Shown: piece after piece, positions 57,801-61,925 of the stretch
Layout of the letters: each line of letters begins with the position of its first letter
How positions within the stretch are numbered: the stretch's first letter is position 1
NCBI GenBank assembly: GCA_964020085.1
Contig: OZ026599.1
Span: forward strand, 34,057,586 to 34,121,585
Origin: Micromussa lordhowensis
Lineage: Eukaryota > Cnidaria > Anthozoa > Scleractinia > Lobophylliidae
Length of the DNA stretch: 64,000 nucleotides
Direction: 5' to 3'
The notes under the pieces: model-generated
The model's input: only the letters and a program-made list of their open reading frames with translations
Told to the model about the DNA's origin: nothing
Database searches by the model: none
Position numbers and translations under genes: made by a program

Positions 57801-59378
57801 CACTGCAAATAAAGTCAATATGAAAATATAAACTTACTACCGGTAACCATTTGCAACTCTAGGGTCGACTGCAAAAATTATTGTTGAAAATGGCTTGGGC
57901 AATGGTTTGGATCTGTTATGATTGCCAAAATCACTACCAATTATTCTTAAAATAAAGTGGGTAAAGTGAAGCCTTGGAGCCAAGGCTGGCTCATAGCTGC
58001 CGGAGTTTATCCCGGTTTCTGTAGCATGAAGCGGCTAGAAGTATTTCTACTTCCCCTGGACGGGATGCTAGTCCATCGCAGGTCACTCCCCCGCAATTTT
58101 GTTAAGTTTCCCCAACAAATAGCAGGTACCCATTTATACATGTGGGTGGAGAGAGGCACTGTGAGAGTAAAGTGTCTTGCCCAAGAACACAACACACTGT
58201 CCCCGGCCAGGGCTTGAACCCGGACTGCTCGCTCCAGAGTCGAGTGCACTAACCACAAGGCCACCGCGCCTCCCACTATTCTTAAAATAGCTGTCAATAA
58301 AGATCTACTTAATCCAAAATGTTTGCATGAAATCCTGAGAAGGTGCTCAAAGCAGGCTCAACAGGAATATTGACCTGGCACACAGTTTATACAAAGCCTA
58401 AAATGCAAAAAGGAGAGGGGTTTAAGTGAGTCTGAGCCATTGATAAGGAATTTATTTCCATCATTTTAACGTTTTGAGTACTAAGATTTAGACTCACTTG
58501 AAAAAGGACCGATGTTACATCATAGTATTTAAGAAATATTTCTGACACTCATTAAAATGAAGTTTATGTATGTATGTACGTCACTTCAGCTTAAATTACC
58601 AATAAATTATCTGGGTGTCTCAAGACCTTGGACCTAAGATCTAAGACATAACACCTAAGAGATTCAGAAGAGGTTTTAGGTCTCGGTTTTTGACATTTGG
58701 AGAGGGTCTTGGGTCTTGTGACCGGGGGGTTGGGGGAGATAAGCTTAGACCCAAGACCCTCTCCAAATGTCAAAAACCGAGACCTAAAACCTCTTCTGAA
58801 TCTCTTAGGTGTTATGTCTTAGATCTTAGGTCCAAGGTCTTGAGACACCCAGATAATTTAGTGGTAAGACACCCAAATTAAGCTTATCTCCCCCCGGTCA
58901 CAACCCAGCTCCTAATTGGCCGAAAACTTCCTTTGATTTGCTTTCAAATGTCATCGTGCGAGCATAAAAATTCCATTAATTTGGACCATGAAACCCAAAA
59001 AACTGTTCTGAAAAATTCACCGGCTTTCCCTCAAGGTTACCTTCGACTCTCTGCGATAACGCCATGCGCCATTTTGTTAAGTTCTTCATGTTCCTCGCTT
59101 GGATTTTCAACACGGTTAATAAAGATCCGGCGCTGAGGAACTGGTGATTCTGGACTAGAAAGTGCCATGAATGACTCGTGATGACAGAAATTGACGACTA
59201 AACGCACAACATTGTCAGAACTTTGCAAGATTTCTTGTTTTTCCTCACCGGTGTTGGTAAAAGTATTCCCGCATTTTTGGTTATCACCGCTGACGGTTCG
59301 CTGATTCAGCACGCGCAACCTCGTTTTAGTGTCCGCCATCTTGGAATGGGAGCGAGGTTGGGAGTCTCTGCGACCCAT
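20153..59378 (-). CDS. Strawberry notch-like (SBNO) DExH helicase with C-terminal UBZ4 zinc finger, 33 exons
   Basis: Exons 5' to 3': 59041-59378, 57709-57802, 56748-56805, 56176-56216, 55733-55819, 51312-51403, 46308-46376, 45944-46023, 44505-44614, 44073-44125, 43778-43841, 43196-43286, 41304-41383, 39347-39414, 39085-39195, 38590-38683, 38087-38206, 37075-37160, 36773-36932, 36327-36387, 34714-34843, 33724-33809, 31889-32004, 31709-31804, 30525-30644, 30022-30083, 29650-29751, 29379-29558, 28619-28701, 22497-22580, 21716-21821, 21313-21451, 20153-20839. All introns are GT-AG and the frame stays open: 1315 codons from 59378, or 1302 from the second ATG at 59339. Residues below use the latter. 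Walker A is [10 protein letters not shown] (about 183), the DExH box FDECHKAK (about 298). Helicase-C motifs are [20 protein letters not shown] (about 570), [16 protein letters not shown] and [19 protein letters not shown] (about 660), then [14 protein letters not shown] proteins are nuclear transcription/chromatin regulators. The tail is unlike human SBNO1/2. Confidence 0.93.
21313..22580 (-). CDS. SBNO-like gene, exons 30-32: conserved SBNO C-terminal domain
   Basis: Three exons (22497-22580, 21716-21821, 21313-21451) encode the cysteine-containing block [13 protein letters not shown], then [15 protein letters not shown], then [20 protein letters not shown]. The order and residues match the conserved SBNO C-terminal region, where a cysteine-rich turn precedes a VLCG helix and a QIVRLRTEDGQ-like strand. 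These exons tie the UBZ4 exon to the helicase and show it is not a separate small gene. Confidence 0.88.
21885..22045. repeat. Interspersed repeat related to 3730-3895
   Basis: Blocks such as TCGAAGT(A/T)ATTACA, GCGCGGGAAAC and TTGGTTTTGGTTTTACTTCT occur in the same order here and at 3770-3890. Non-coding. Confidence 0.5.
22906..23133. mobile_element. MITE family A, copy 2
   Basis: Bounded by GGGTTGTTCTAAGCCTGG and CGGCTTTCAAACAACCC-like inverted ends, with the subterminal TTAAGCTAACCCAGGATTAG. Same family as 7841-8065 and 36028-36235. It lies in SBNO intron 29, next to the Ngaro element. Confidence 0.75.
23137..23160. repeat. Short telomere-like (CCCTAA) run
   Basis: ACACCCTAACCCTAACCC lies between the MITE and the Ngaro element. 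Confidence 0.6.
23242..23379 (-). repeat. Ngaro split direct repeat B2
   Basis: 138 bp nearly identical to 23692-23829 (a few substitutions, such as CAGCCCCTAAATAG against CGGCCCCTAGATAG). The copies diverge abruptly after CCCCCATTCCA. Confidence 0.9.
23439..23692 (-). repeat. Ngaro split direct repeat A2
   Basis: 254 bp matching A1 at 28341-28595 apart from one single-base indel and one substitution. It abuts B1 at the shared AAATT. Confidence 0.92.
23692..23829 (-). repeat. Ngaro split direct repeat B1
   Basis: Partner of B2 at 23242-23379. The stretch from 23830 to the recombinase stop at 23985 is non-coding and unique to this copy. Confidence 0.9.
23985..24950 (-). CDS. Ngaro tyrosine recombinase (YR)
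   Basis: Catalyses integration of the circular retroelement DNA. Domain order: an N-terminal SAM-like DNA-binding part ([19 protein letters not shown], then [15 protein letters not shown]), a catalytic core with the first Arg in [23 protein letters not shown] (H-x-x-R), [14 protein letters not shown] (W and the nucleophilic Tyr). The frame is open upstream past any ATG to about 24950, overlapping the RNase H ORF end (stop at 24923) in another frame. It is therefore probably expressed by frameshifting or reinitiation, not from its own ATG. No stop or deletion is seen in the core. Confidence 0.88.
   Translation of the reverse strand, partial: APLGLGSCLTDKCQFYLTHGLAPSTRNCYSSAQRRFITFCIQDNRLHPSGSVLPASEETLIRFCAHLADTLHHSSIKVYLSAVRSLHVDEGLPDPLVGCLQLRRVLRGIKRHQGSNQPKRQPITSDLMRIIHRSLDFSSHNHTMLWAACCIGFFGFLRAGEFTVNAPFDPAIHLSVNDIQADSLSNPKSFRILIKCSKTDPFRQGCFVYIGTGGQDLCPVRALVQYLHLRGPAPGPLFRLADDTPLSRQWLACSIRSIFSSAGVPGCFSGHSFRIGAATSAATRGIPDHLIKTLGRWSSDAYQLYIRTPVDTIIGVASQLS
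24923..26516 (-). pseudogene. Ngaro reverse transcriptase/RNase H, frameshifted
   Basis: The first frame (26516-25911) carries RT blocks [37 protein letters not shown] and the PFGVRSAPF box. The second frame (25951-24923) continues with the catalytic [11 protein letters not shown], then RNase H ([17 protein letters not shown], then [12 protein letters not shown], then [10 protein letters not shown]). The switch occurs at about 25925-25935, beside a six-base homopolymer (AAAAAA on plus), right between two RT motifs. A simple indel mutation, a sequencing error or programmed slippage would all look like this. Otherwise the domains are complete. Confidence 0.85.
26560..26940 (-). repeat. Tandem repeat in the Ngaro gag-RT linker
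   Basis: About three degenerate copies of a roughly 113-116-bp unit, aligned by CA(A/G)AGCT(A/T)T at 26660, 26776 and 26889. In one minus frame it reads as an open Pro/Ser-rich repeat of about 38 residues (units ending in SPQVPVSS and HPTRVLVS). Confidence 0.7.
26924..28324 (-). CDS. Ngaro Gag-like protein with CCCH zinc finger
   Basis: Open frame of 466 codons. The middle is Ser/Thr/Pro-rich. A conserved region ([33 protein letters not shown]) precedes C-x7-C-x6-C-x3-H (CHSWNDGRC to RFRHAC) and an Arg-rich end, typical of DIRS/Ngaro gag. The first roughly 70 residues are hydrophobic repeats (EQLVLLVV) read from the leader hairpin repeats, so the true start is probably the internal Met at about 28110 (MRTTNNSL). 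Confidence 0.8.
   Translation of the reverse strand: MAAVCEHLVLLVVLAVGEQLALLVVLAVAWEQLTPRACQQQFVPFQLRCQRVLVCEQLVLLVVSAVVLAKRTMRTTNNSLSTVTPSTASPSRSNDSSTSTTSASTSIVTSASSQSVSLPDNNALSLAISQALADSLPALLSSLREHAVQNTSSSSVPLAPSASPAIGPPATVPGQSLPQSGTFGQVVPSFIPTYSTLSSPAVVSSLSPVTSSTFPPLSLGGSLGATTFSSTPPTLGSDFPVGPGYSPIPHKLVVKITGGQFIELADLLSDNIKAQDTQPQAYLEGKLLVEKKKRVVEITDIVTWVEAFSIFCLVLCNSFPSRWLDLHKYKLLIIQTAKRFRDRSWLSYDIVYRKDAAASGSTDWSRMNADLYNFHTRSPSASTSLPAPALASPSSGAPAATGNSSSTQYCHSWNDGRCSWPFGRCRFRHACESCDGDHRSTHCSHRPPRRARSRSPNQQKGGRRYR
28120..28470 (-). repeat. Hairpin-motif repeats in the Ngaro leader
   Basis: The unit AACGAGCAACACGAGCTGCTC, in which GAGCA pairs with TGCTC, recurs at about 28138, 28251, 28285 and 28427, with looser copies at 28218 and 28372. 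The repeats straddle the end of A1 and the start of the gag frame. Confidence 0.75.
28341..28595 (-). repeat. Ngaro split direct repeat A1 (5' end)
   Basis: 255 bp matching A2. Its outer end (AAATT, 28591-28595) defines the 5' end of the element on the minus strand. Confidence 0.92.
30716..30788. repeat. Hairpin with CTGGCCAAAC ends
   Basis: The inverted arms around GTAGACGCAAGTTGAAAACTTGGGTCTAC have ends resembling CCTGGC(C)AAACAGA. The same ends recur at about 31064 and 19010-19065, so this is a dispersed foldback family. Confidence 0.65.
30801..30996 (-). mobile_element. Palindromic retroposon-like element, copy 2 (truncated)
   Basis: Reverse orientation relative to copy 1. The unique tail (AGGGGGCAAGTTTCTAAAGA on plus) and first arm are complete. 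The second arm stops early at AATCTCTTT and the loop is shortened. Direct repeats CTTTGTGTACACT (30788-30800) and CTTTGTGTATACT (30997-31009), one mismatch, flank it. Truncation at the end opposite the tail is the pattern of incomplete reverse transcription. Confidence 0.7.
31181..31249 (+). repeat. AAT microsatellite
   Basis: About 23 uninterrupted AAT units in SBNO intron 24. It produces a spurious poly-Asn reading frame. Confidence 0.97.
33068..33629. mobile_element. Large foldback (MITE-like) element
   Basis: Arms of about 245 bp (33068-33311 and 33385-33629) pair with few mismatches; the outer ends read TTAAAGTGCTACTACGATCA. The spacer is about 73 bp. It occupies SBNO intron 22 and ends 95 bp before exon 22. 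Confidence 0.85.
34140..34640. repeat. Degenerate tandem repeat, unit about 125 bp
   Basis: Recurring blocks (GTCTGTGGATGAAAC, GTGTGACCACTCAAATGAAA, GCTGTACAAGGTGGTT) appear in a fixed order about four times with increasing divergence. In SBNO intron 21. Confidence 0.75.
34714..36932 (-). CDS. SBNO-like gene, exons 19-21: helicase C-terminal core
   Basis: Exons 36773-36932, 36327-36387 and 34714-34843 carry the SBNO signature [19 protein letters not shown], then [20 protein letters not shown], then [20 protein letters not shown] (arginine fingers of motif VI). Human SBNO proteins have a long acidic disordered segment before this block; here the gap from the LQSTGE motif is only about 70 residues. 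Confidence 0.9.
34973..35793. mobile_element. TIR element with internal hairpins
   Basis: Terminal inverted repeats of about 59 bp (34973-35031 and 35735-35793) contain TTGATCACGTGACGCGATAG. Inside are a hairpin at 35248-35361 (GGATATGAAGTGAT arms) and one around 35405-35490 (GATGTTCTTAAA arms). No transposase. It is in SBNO intron 20. Confidence 0.8.
35827..36028. mobile_element. Short TIR element
   Basis: Inverted ends AATAGACCTCTTTAGCTTGG, extending about 45 bp. It directly abuts MITE family A copy 3 at 36028. Confidence 0.75.
36028..36235. mobile_element. MITE family A, copy 3 (left end missing)
   Basis: Starts inside the family at TTAAGCTAACCCAGGATTAG and ends with the usual GTTAACGGGCTTCGAACTACCC. 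The first roughly 22 bp of the family are absent where it meets the 35827-36028 element. Confidence 0.7.
38880..39058 (-). repeat. SINE-like element, partial
   Basis: Minus-strand tRNA-like head (GATGGTTAATCAATAATGCA, then B box CAGTTTCGAGCCCTGCC) joined to the body seen in full at 57957-58277 (ACCCATTTATACACCTGGGT). In SBNO intron 15. Confidence 0.7.
39890..40221. repeat. Degenerate array of TTGATCAAG/TCGATACTT-type motifs
   Basis: About 300 bp dense in 8-11 bp words built on (A/T)TCGAT and TTGATC, in both orientations (ATCGATACTTGATCGA, GTTGATCAAGTGT). The array resumes for a few bases after the hAT-like insertion (TGATCGGCACTC at about 41117). Confidence 0.6.
40222..41113. mobile_element. 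hAT-like non-autonomous element (5-bp TSD)
   Basis: Terminal inverted repeats CAGGGCTCAAAAT / ATTTTGAGCCCTG and subterminal GACCGGTCA(A) motifs in both orientations. A 5-bp direct repeat GTATT flanks it (40217-40221, 41114-41118). No transposase ORF in 892 bp. In SBNO intron 13. Confidence 0.85.
42342..43177. mobile_element. TIR element with 8-bp TSD
   Basis: The ends GGTAATTGTGAAGAA are inverted over about 45 bp, with subterminal CCGACTGTCGGC-type repeats. Flanked by CACTAATT (42334-42341 and 43178-43185). The 8-bp duplication fits hAT-like transposition. No transposase. Its edge is 18 bp from the SBNO exon 12 donor. Confidence 0.85.
43318..43480. repeat. SINE-like family body fragment
   Basis: Matches the 3'-body part of the family at 57957-58277 (GGCACTTATCCCC, GGGATACTAGTC, GTTTCCCCAAGC). 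Another very short fragment is at about 41545-41580. Confidence 0.6.
44436..44468 (+). repeat. AAT microsatellite
   Basis: About ten AAT units, ending 37 bp before SBNO exon 9 on the donor side. Confidence 0.95.
44505..44614 (-). CDS. SBNO-like gene, exon 9: DExH (Walker B) exon
   Basis: Encodes [20 protein letters not shown] and then [11 protein letters not shown], the Walker B box of the first RecA-like domain. The GT-AG edges and phases match exons 8 and 10. The preceding exon ends with the conserved FSTYATL block. Confidence 0.92.
45573..45823 (+). mobile_element. Palindromic retroposon-like element, copy 3
   Basis: Full-length copy with the same arms and the same unique tail as copy 1. 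Perfect 14-bp direct repeats TCAAATACAATATA flank it (45559-45572 and 45824-45837). In SBNO intron 8. Confidence 0.8.
46456..46665. repeat. Foldback repeat
   Basis: CGTTCTCTGTTTTTT at the left pairs with AAAACAGAGAACA at the right; inner blocks GCAAGTTTGACTTGCC and GGGCAAGACAAACTTGC also pair. It lies in SBNO intron 6 beside the LTR element. Confidence 0.55.
46806..46967 (-). repeat. 3' LTR of the Ty3/gypsy element
   Basis: 162 bp starting TG and ending CA. It matches the 5' LTR at 51088-51249 at every position compared. Confidence 0.97.
46968..46978 (-). promoter_or_regulatory. Polypurine tract
   Basis: On the minus strand AAAGAGGGAGA sits directly before the 3' LTR, the usual primer site for plus-strand DNA synthesis. 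Confidence 0.8.
47098..49917 (-). CDS. Ty3/gypsy Pol: reverse transcriptase, RNase H, integrase
   Basis: 939 codons. The RT part (about residues 55-235) has [27 protein letters not shown], the PFGITSAPE box and a catalytic IQDD (aromatic residue of the usual YxDD replaced by Ile). RNase H follows (about 330-450; [11 protein letters not shown], then MTDHKPL). Integrase has a H2C2 zinc-binding part (HDGHQG, then CEFCQ) and DDE core residues ([22 protein letters not shown]). The frame lies at -1 relative to Gag, overlapping its end by 28 nt (49890-49917). This suggests -1 frameshifting, since the frame stays open upstream of the first ATG. The layout resembles the K02A2.6-like/Mag-related lineage. 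Confidence 0.95.
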   Translation of the reverse strand: MPNGSSPRVEEFTANVFGDIGLMNCEQVRIELTDSAKPYCVNTARKIPFPLLPKVKDELNRMLEAGIIEEVTEPTDWCAPMVPVVKPNGKIRICVDLRKLNEAVKRERYILPTLEDVAPKLAGAKVFSKLDASSGYWQIPLHPESSRLTTFITPSGRFCFRRLPFGITSAPEIFQKRMTNLLKDQEGVAAIQDDIIVYGRTVAEHDAVLQRVFETIAKSGLKLNETKCEIRKPKICYFGSVISEEGVSPDPEKAKAIQELPVPQNVQELRQVLGMINYLGRFLPNLSHVISPVSELLKSDSTWIWSHRQQEAFEKVKAMVTTAPVLAFYDVKKPTVVSADASSYGLGGVLLQKHGGQLRPVAFASRTLTDSEKKYAQIEKECLASVWACEKFSRYLCGLESFDLMTDHKPLVPLINHQDLDRVPLRCQRLLMRMMRFKVKAEHVPGKELVVADTLSRNPLAVPSQTSDTEDDVKAYVDAAETVRPASHEKLEQIKYSTSSDPQLRHVLDYTVNGWPKYAKDVPEQIRPYHAVPSDLSVADGKIIYHNRLVIPSAMQSEVLERIHDGHQGVTKCRERAKMSVWWPGISCDIQSKVSNCEFCQENLPSQRKEPLITTPLPERVWQKIGADLCEHEGKQFLVVIDYYSRFPEIAYMSSTTSNAVINKLKDIFARWGVPDEIVSDNGPQFSSDQFRKFSQEYDFKHTTTSPYYPQANGEAESGVRIAKKILRQHDHFLALLSYRATPHTATGVSPCQLMMGREIRTLLPTLESNLKPIFPNQEAVTSKDEKAKTTYRQYFDKRHGVKSLPDLQPGDVVSVKLDQQKGWKTPGKVIARSYTPRSYVIQTPSSVMRRNRRHLRRVTSPNRVEIPEEPELDLEPELQAEDPSAGSPDVEPEEPQQIVKPCETAGASSAGVQPSLPEVRTSSGRVVRKPARFRDYVP
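49890..51026 (-). CDS. Ty3/gypsy Gag with C-terminal protease
   Basis: 378 codons. The capsid-like region (about residues 1-170; [32 protein letters not shown]) is followed by a nucleocapsid with Cys-rich knuckles ([14 protein letters not shown] and [14 protein letters not shown]). Next is an aspartic protease start, [13 protein letters not shown] (about 290). So the protease is encoded in the gag frame before the frameshift, unlike many gypsy elements. The ATG at 51026 is only 61 nt from the 5' LTR. Confidence 0.93.
   Translation of the reverse strand: MLKLDPPEKLDFAKPHEWPDWKQRFERFRYATKLNKEDEVLQINALIYTMGKEAEHVFKAFTFAEGDKKKYAKVIEKFEEHFVPKRNIIHERACFHRRVQREGETVEAFIRNLYELAEHCDFGTQRDEQIRDRIVIGILDKSLSQKLQMKSDLNLDTAIQMARQSELVKVQVAGQSDTKHLGEIHQKKGKPHSVRRPVRNMSDKKPKNSPPVQPCSRCNRLHKQDEICPARGKRCSKCNKSGHFAVVCRSVREVTSNSEGNNREFFLGAVSSCDEFEERWSVVLHVNKKPIKFKIDTGADISVMSVSTYEALPQRPKLKPSNAVLSSPGGMLKCKGQFTAEISLKNKPYFIDMYVIEGVCVNDLLSRHAACQMGLVHV
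51027..51087 (-). promoter_or_regulatory. Primer-binding site and short repeat leader
   Basis: TGGTGGCAGCGG on the minus strand begins right at the 5' LTR edge, as a tRNA primer-binding site should. The rest of the 61-nt leader is a degenerate 8-9-bp repeat (GTGAAGCG, GTGAAACC, GTGAACCA). The priming tRNA is not identified. Confidence 0.7.
51088..51249 (-). repeat. 5' LTR of the Ty3/gypsy element
   Basis: Partner of 46806-46967. At 162 bp it is short for a Ty3/gypsy LTR and must hold promoter and poly(A) functions. Confidence 0.97.
52650..52875 (+). repeat. 39-bp tandem repeat
   Basis: Five to six units of TTTGAACCAGTACAATATTA plus a TTGAACTGGTTCAATAT half. The 39-bp period keeps a frame open (YYLNWFN repeats), which I regard as spurious. 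Confidence 0.9.
53396..53475 (+). repeat. tRNA-like (SINE-head) sequence
   Basis: A box TGGCTCAGTGG (53402) and B box GGTTCAAGGC (53456) are correctly spaced. The flanks do not pair as an acceptor stem, so it is a tRNA-derived SINE head and not a tRNA gene. Confidence 0.5.
53847..54961. mobile_element. hAT-like non-autonomous element (6-bp TSD)
   Basis: Ends CAGGGCTTGAAAAAA / TTTTTTCAAGCCCTG with subterminal CTTGCC/ACTTGTC motifs. A 6-bp direct repeat CATTTG flanks it (53841-53846 and 54962-54967). Most of its interior is a second, nested element (53979-54874). Confidence 0.85.
53979..54874. mobile_element. TTAA-flanked TIR element nested in the hAT-like element
   Basis: Terminal inverted repeats GGTATCATGGTAGGTGGATT, flanked by TTAA on both sides (53975-53978 and 54875-54878). 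TTAA duplications are typical of piggyBac and Kolobok. No transposase ORF in 896 bp. Confidence 0.85.
55733..55819 (-). CDS. SBNO-like gene, exon 5: Walker A exon
   Basis: An 87-bp, phase-0 exon encoding [16 protein letters not shown], the P-loop. It follows a 41-bp micro-exon (56176-56216) encoding [13 protein letters not shown], which also matches the family. Confidence 0.92.
56460..56735. repeat. Purine-rich GAGGAGG minisatellite
   Basis: Repeats of AAGGGGGAGGAGGAGGTAC- and CCTGAGAGGGAGGAGGTGA-like units, unit about 35-45 bp. It fills most of SBNO intron 3 (56217-56747), so the pre-mRNA intron is almost all pyrimidine. Confidence 0.85.
57957..58277 (-). repeat. Full-length tRNA-headed SINE-like element
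   Basis: Read on the minus strand: A-box-like TGGCCTTGTGGTTAGTGCAC, B box CGGGTTCAAGCCCTGG, then a body of about 240 bp. Fragments of this family are at 17171-17725, 38880-39058, 41545-41580 and 43318-43480. In SBNO intron 1. Confidence 0.75.
58604..58859. repeat. Perfect long inverted repeat
   Basis: Arms of 113 bp (58604-58716 and 58747-58859) that appear perfectly complementary, with a 30-bp spacer. Part of the spacer (AAGCTTATCTCCCCC-type) recurs inverted at about 58880-58905. In SBNO intron 1, 182 bp downstream of exon 1. Confidence 0.93.
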
Positions 59379-60686
59379 AGCGCTTGCAACTAAACCAAGA
59401 GATTATCAAGGTGACTAAACTATAAAGCCAATATAGCCAACAGAAAAGGAGGATTAGCAGTTTTGACAGTTTTCCCGAAATCCAAGTTAACATCTTACTG
59501 AATATGGCGGCTCTTCGGAATAATGACGTAATTTCTACACTTTTAACTCTGAAAGGGCCAACGGACAAATCAAAAGTACCGGAACCCGGTAGGACCTGGT
59601 CAGCAAATGCAAAGGCTTAGAGAAACTGAACTTAGAAAGTCAGGCACTGCTTGACTTCTTCAGGGAATGTTTGACATTCCCTGAATGTTTAAAATTCCCT
59701 GAAGAAACGAAATATTAGAAAATTTATAAAACATTTAACCCCCAACCGTACGGTCAGCCTTTCTTAGTTCAGTAATTTCTACGTCATATGCGGTTACAGT
59801 CCTCATAGGAATCTTGGTAAGATCACCCCTCCCCCATTTGAATGACGGAAAAAGGCGCGTTTCGGTTTTAGCGCGAATTTATCATTAATTCGGGGGGTTG
59901 GGTGGTTTAATTTTCAATTGAATAAAAAAATTAAGACCACCTCTTCCCCATGTCAACGATGGGAAAAAATGGCGCGTTTTTTATTCGGGAAAATTCTCAT
60001 TTTATTCCGACCAAGACTGTTGTTACATACCCACCCCCTCCCCCCCAACAAAAAAAGTCCAGTCTGAATAGGGTCAAGTCACGAGCCACACACCTCATAA
60101 ACCAATTTCTGTTGAGAACAAAAGAAGGGATGATCTTCTTATAACCTAAATACAGAGAATCCGCCTGGTCGAGTGACCCAAACCACCGCAAATCATATCC
60201 GCACGGACCACCATGGTGTGACACGAGTAGATATCTGGCTTATCTCACCGCTGGCTGGGAAATGAGCGCTTTCCGTTTCATCTTGCCGGACGAGTCGGCT
60301 CCTATCATTTATTTTCCAATCGGCCCACCTGAGAGAACTTGTTCACCAGCTTTGTGGCGTGATACTTTTTTCAGTTGGAGAGATTATTTTGGGGGTTTTT
60401 ATTGTGTTTTCTTACCCCGGGGAAGCTCAACAGTTGGGCCTATAAAGTTATGAGTGTAAATTAATATTTGGAAGTGTCTCCTTTCAGAAAAAACACAAAT
60501 GACCACTTCTGATTGATTTCTGTTAATTTGTAACAAGGATGTTATCTAACACCTATGTCATCGCACCGCAAATCCACGGCTTTTTTTTCGGCCAGGGTCA
60601 TATCTGTGGGGAAAACATTATATTAAATTTCACGACTTCATGCGTGCGTGAGCTTAGCCGAATAACAGAGCGGAATCATTGGAGGC
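59379..60686. other. Divergent intergenic region between SBNO and GPCR genes
   Basis: About 1.3 kb between two head-to-head starts. It must hold both promoters. No TATA box clearly placed. A G/C-run tract is at about 60030-60050. No other gene recognised. Confidence 0.5.
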
Positions 60687-61925
60687 ATGAGTGGCGATTT
60701 AAATGCAACTTCTCACGATGGAGCTACAGATACGCCGTCTTTGTCCCGAACAATCGTTGGGATTCAATCCACAGCCTTCCTGCTTCTTTCGGTGTCGTCT
60801 TTGATCTGCAATGCTTTGGTAGGATATGTCCTCTGGAAAAAACCTGAGTTGTTGTCGCATTCTTCGAGCAAGCTTCTTCTGAACTTGAGTGCGTCGAGTT
60901 TCCTCCTCTCGCTGACTGTTTTACCGTTCGTTTTCGCTTCAAGTGTCGTCAAGCAGCGCGAGTGGATTTTTGGCGACGCTTGGTGCCAAGCGAGTGGATT
61001 TCTCACTGTGCTTCTCTCCGCTTCATCTTTGGGAATGGTGATGCTTTTAAGTATTGATCGTTATCACTGCATAGTCAACCCGCTAATTTACGCGAACAGA
61101 ATGTCTCCAACACGTACGCGCTTTTTCGCCTTTTGTACTTGGGTAGCAAGCCTGTTCTTAGCTTCGATTCCACTCATTGGCTGGGGAAAATATGGTTATC
61201 AATCCGCAAAGGTATCTTGCACAGTTGTTTGGAGCGACCCCTTGAGCCAGGGTTACACGAAACTTTATTCACTTCTAACACTTTTTATACCTTTGTTGGT
61301 CATGTTATACGCGTATTATCATATCGTTAAAGCAGCACGTCGACAAGCAAGAGTCGGACAATTAGCCGTATTGCCCGCGTCAATTATAGGTCCGCGGACA
61401 AACCGTAGCTCTATAGCGTCGAACTCAAGCGCATTCAGTGGCTCTAAAGCTTTATGCACGACTTTTCTCGTACTTGGTACCGTTATTGTGTGTTGGCTAC
61501 CCTACGTGATAGTGATTCTTCTAGAATCGGAAAAAGTAGAGGTACGATATGAATTGCAGACTACGTTTGTTATGGTTTCTTATTCGAGTACTCTTTTTTA
61601 TCCAGTTATTTATGGATTTCACATAAAAGCGATCAGAAGGAACATCAAAAGGCTTCTTGCCTCGTTGTTTTGCGGAAATCAGAACATCGTTCGTCCCGCG
61701 AGCGACACTGGCTTTGTAATGCCAACTCAAGCATGTCACAGAAATAGATCGGCTTCTCAGGGTTCTGTGAATTCTTTCGACATGGCCTGGTCGCCGCGAA
61801 GAGAAAGTGAGAGCATGTGGAGTCTCCCAGCAATCAAAGAAGAGATCGAGAATGTGGCGAACATAACGAAATCGACCGACCTTACAGATGGAGAAGTCTG
61901 CAACCTTCCAGGCAGCTGTGTGTAA
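60687..61925 (+). CDS. Class A (rhodopsin-like) G-protein-coupled receptor, orphan
   Basis: Intronless, 412 aa, plasma membrane. The N-terminus has a glycosylation site (NATS). Seven hydrophobic segments lie at about residues 24-49, 62-85, 98-122, 145-165, 190-212, 256-278 and 290-311. Class A hallmarks: TM3 cysteine (C100) and loop-2 cysteine (C178), DRY (124-126), CWLP in TM6 (269-272). The NPxxY motif reads YPVIY (305-309), and the TM2 Asp (D2.50) is Ser in NLSASSFLL (about S71), so both sodium-pocket residues are changed. The third loop is short. The tail is about 90 aa, Ser-rich. It vaguely resembles amine-type or GPR161-like receptors; no ligand can be named. The ATG chosen opens this frame at the N-glycosylated segment. 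Confidence 0.9.
   Translation: MSGDLNATSHDGATDTPSLSRTIVGIQSTAFLLLSVSSLICNALVGYVLWKKPELLSHSSSKLLLNLSASSFLLSLTVLPFVFASSVVKQREWIFGDAWCQASGFLTVLLSASSLGMVMLLSIDRYHCIVNPLIYANRMSPTRTRFFAFCTWVASLFLASIPLIGWGKYGYQSAKVSCTVVWSDPLSQGYTKLYSLLTLFIPLLVMLYAYYHIVKAARRQARVGQLAVLPASIIGPRTNRSSIASNSSAFSGSKALCTTFLVLGTVIVCWLPYVIVILLESEKVEVRYELQTTFVMVSYSSTLFYPVIYGFHIKAIRRNIKRLLASLFCGNQNIVRPASDTGFVMPTQACHRNRSASQGSVNSFDMAWSPRRESESMWSLPAIKEEIENVANITKSTDLTDGEVCNLPGSCV

Noticed and set aside
58591..58881. Two mirror-image 60-aa frames
   Set aside because: They are the two arms of the perfect inverted repeat read on opposite strands.
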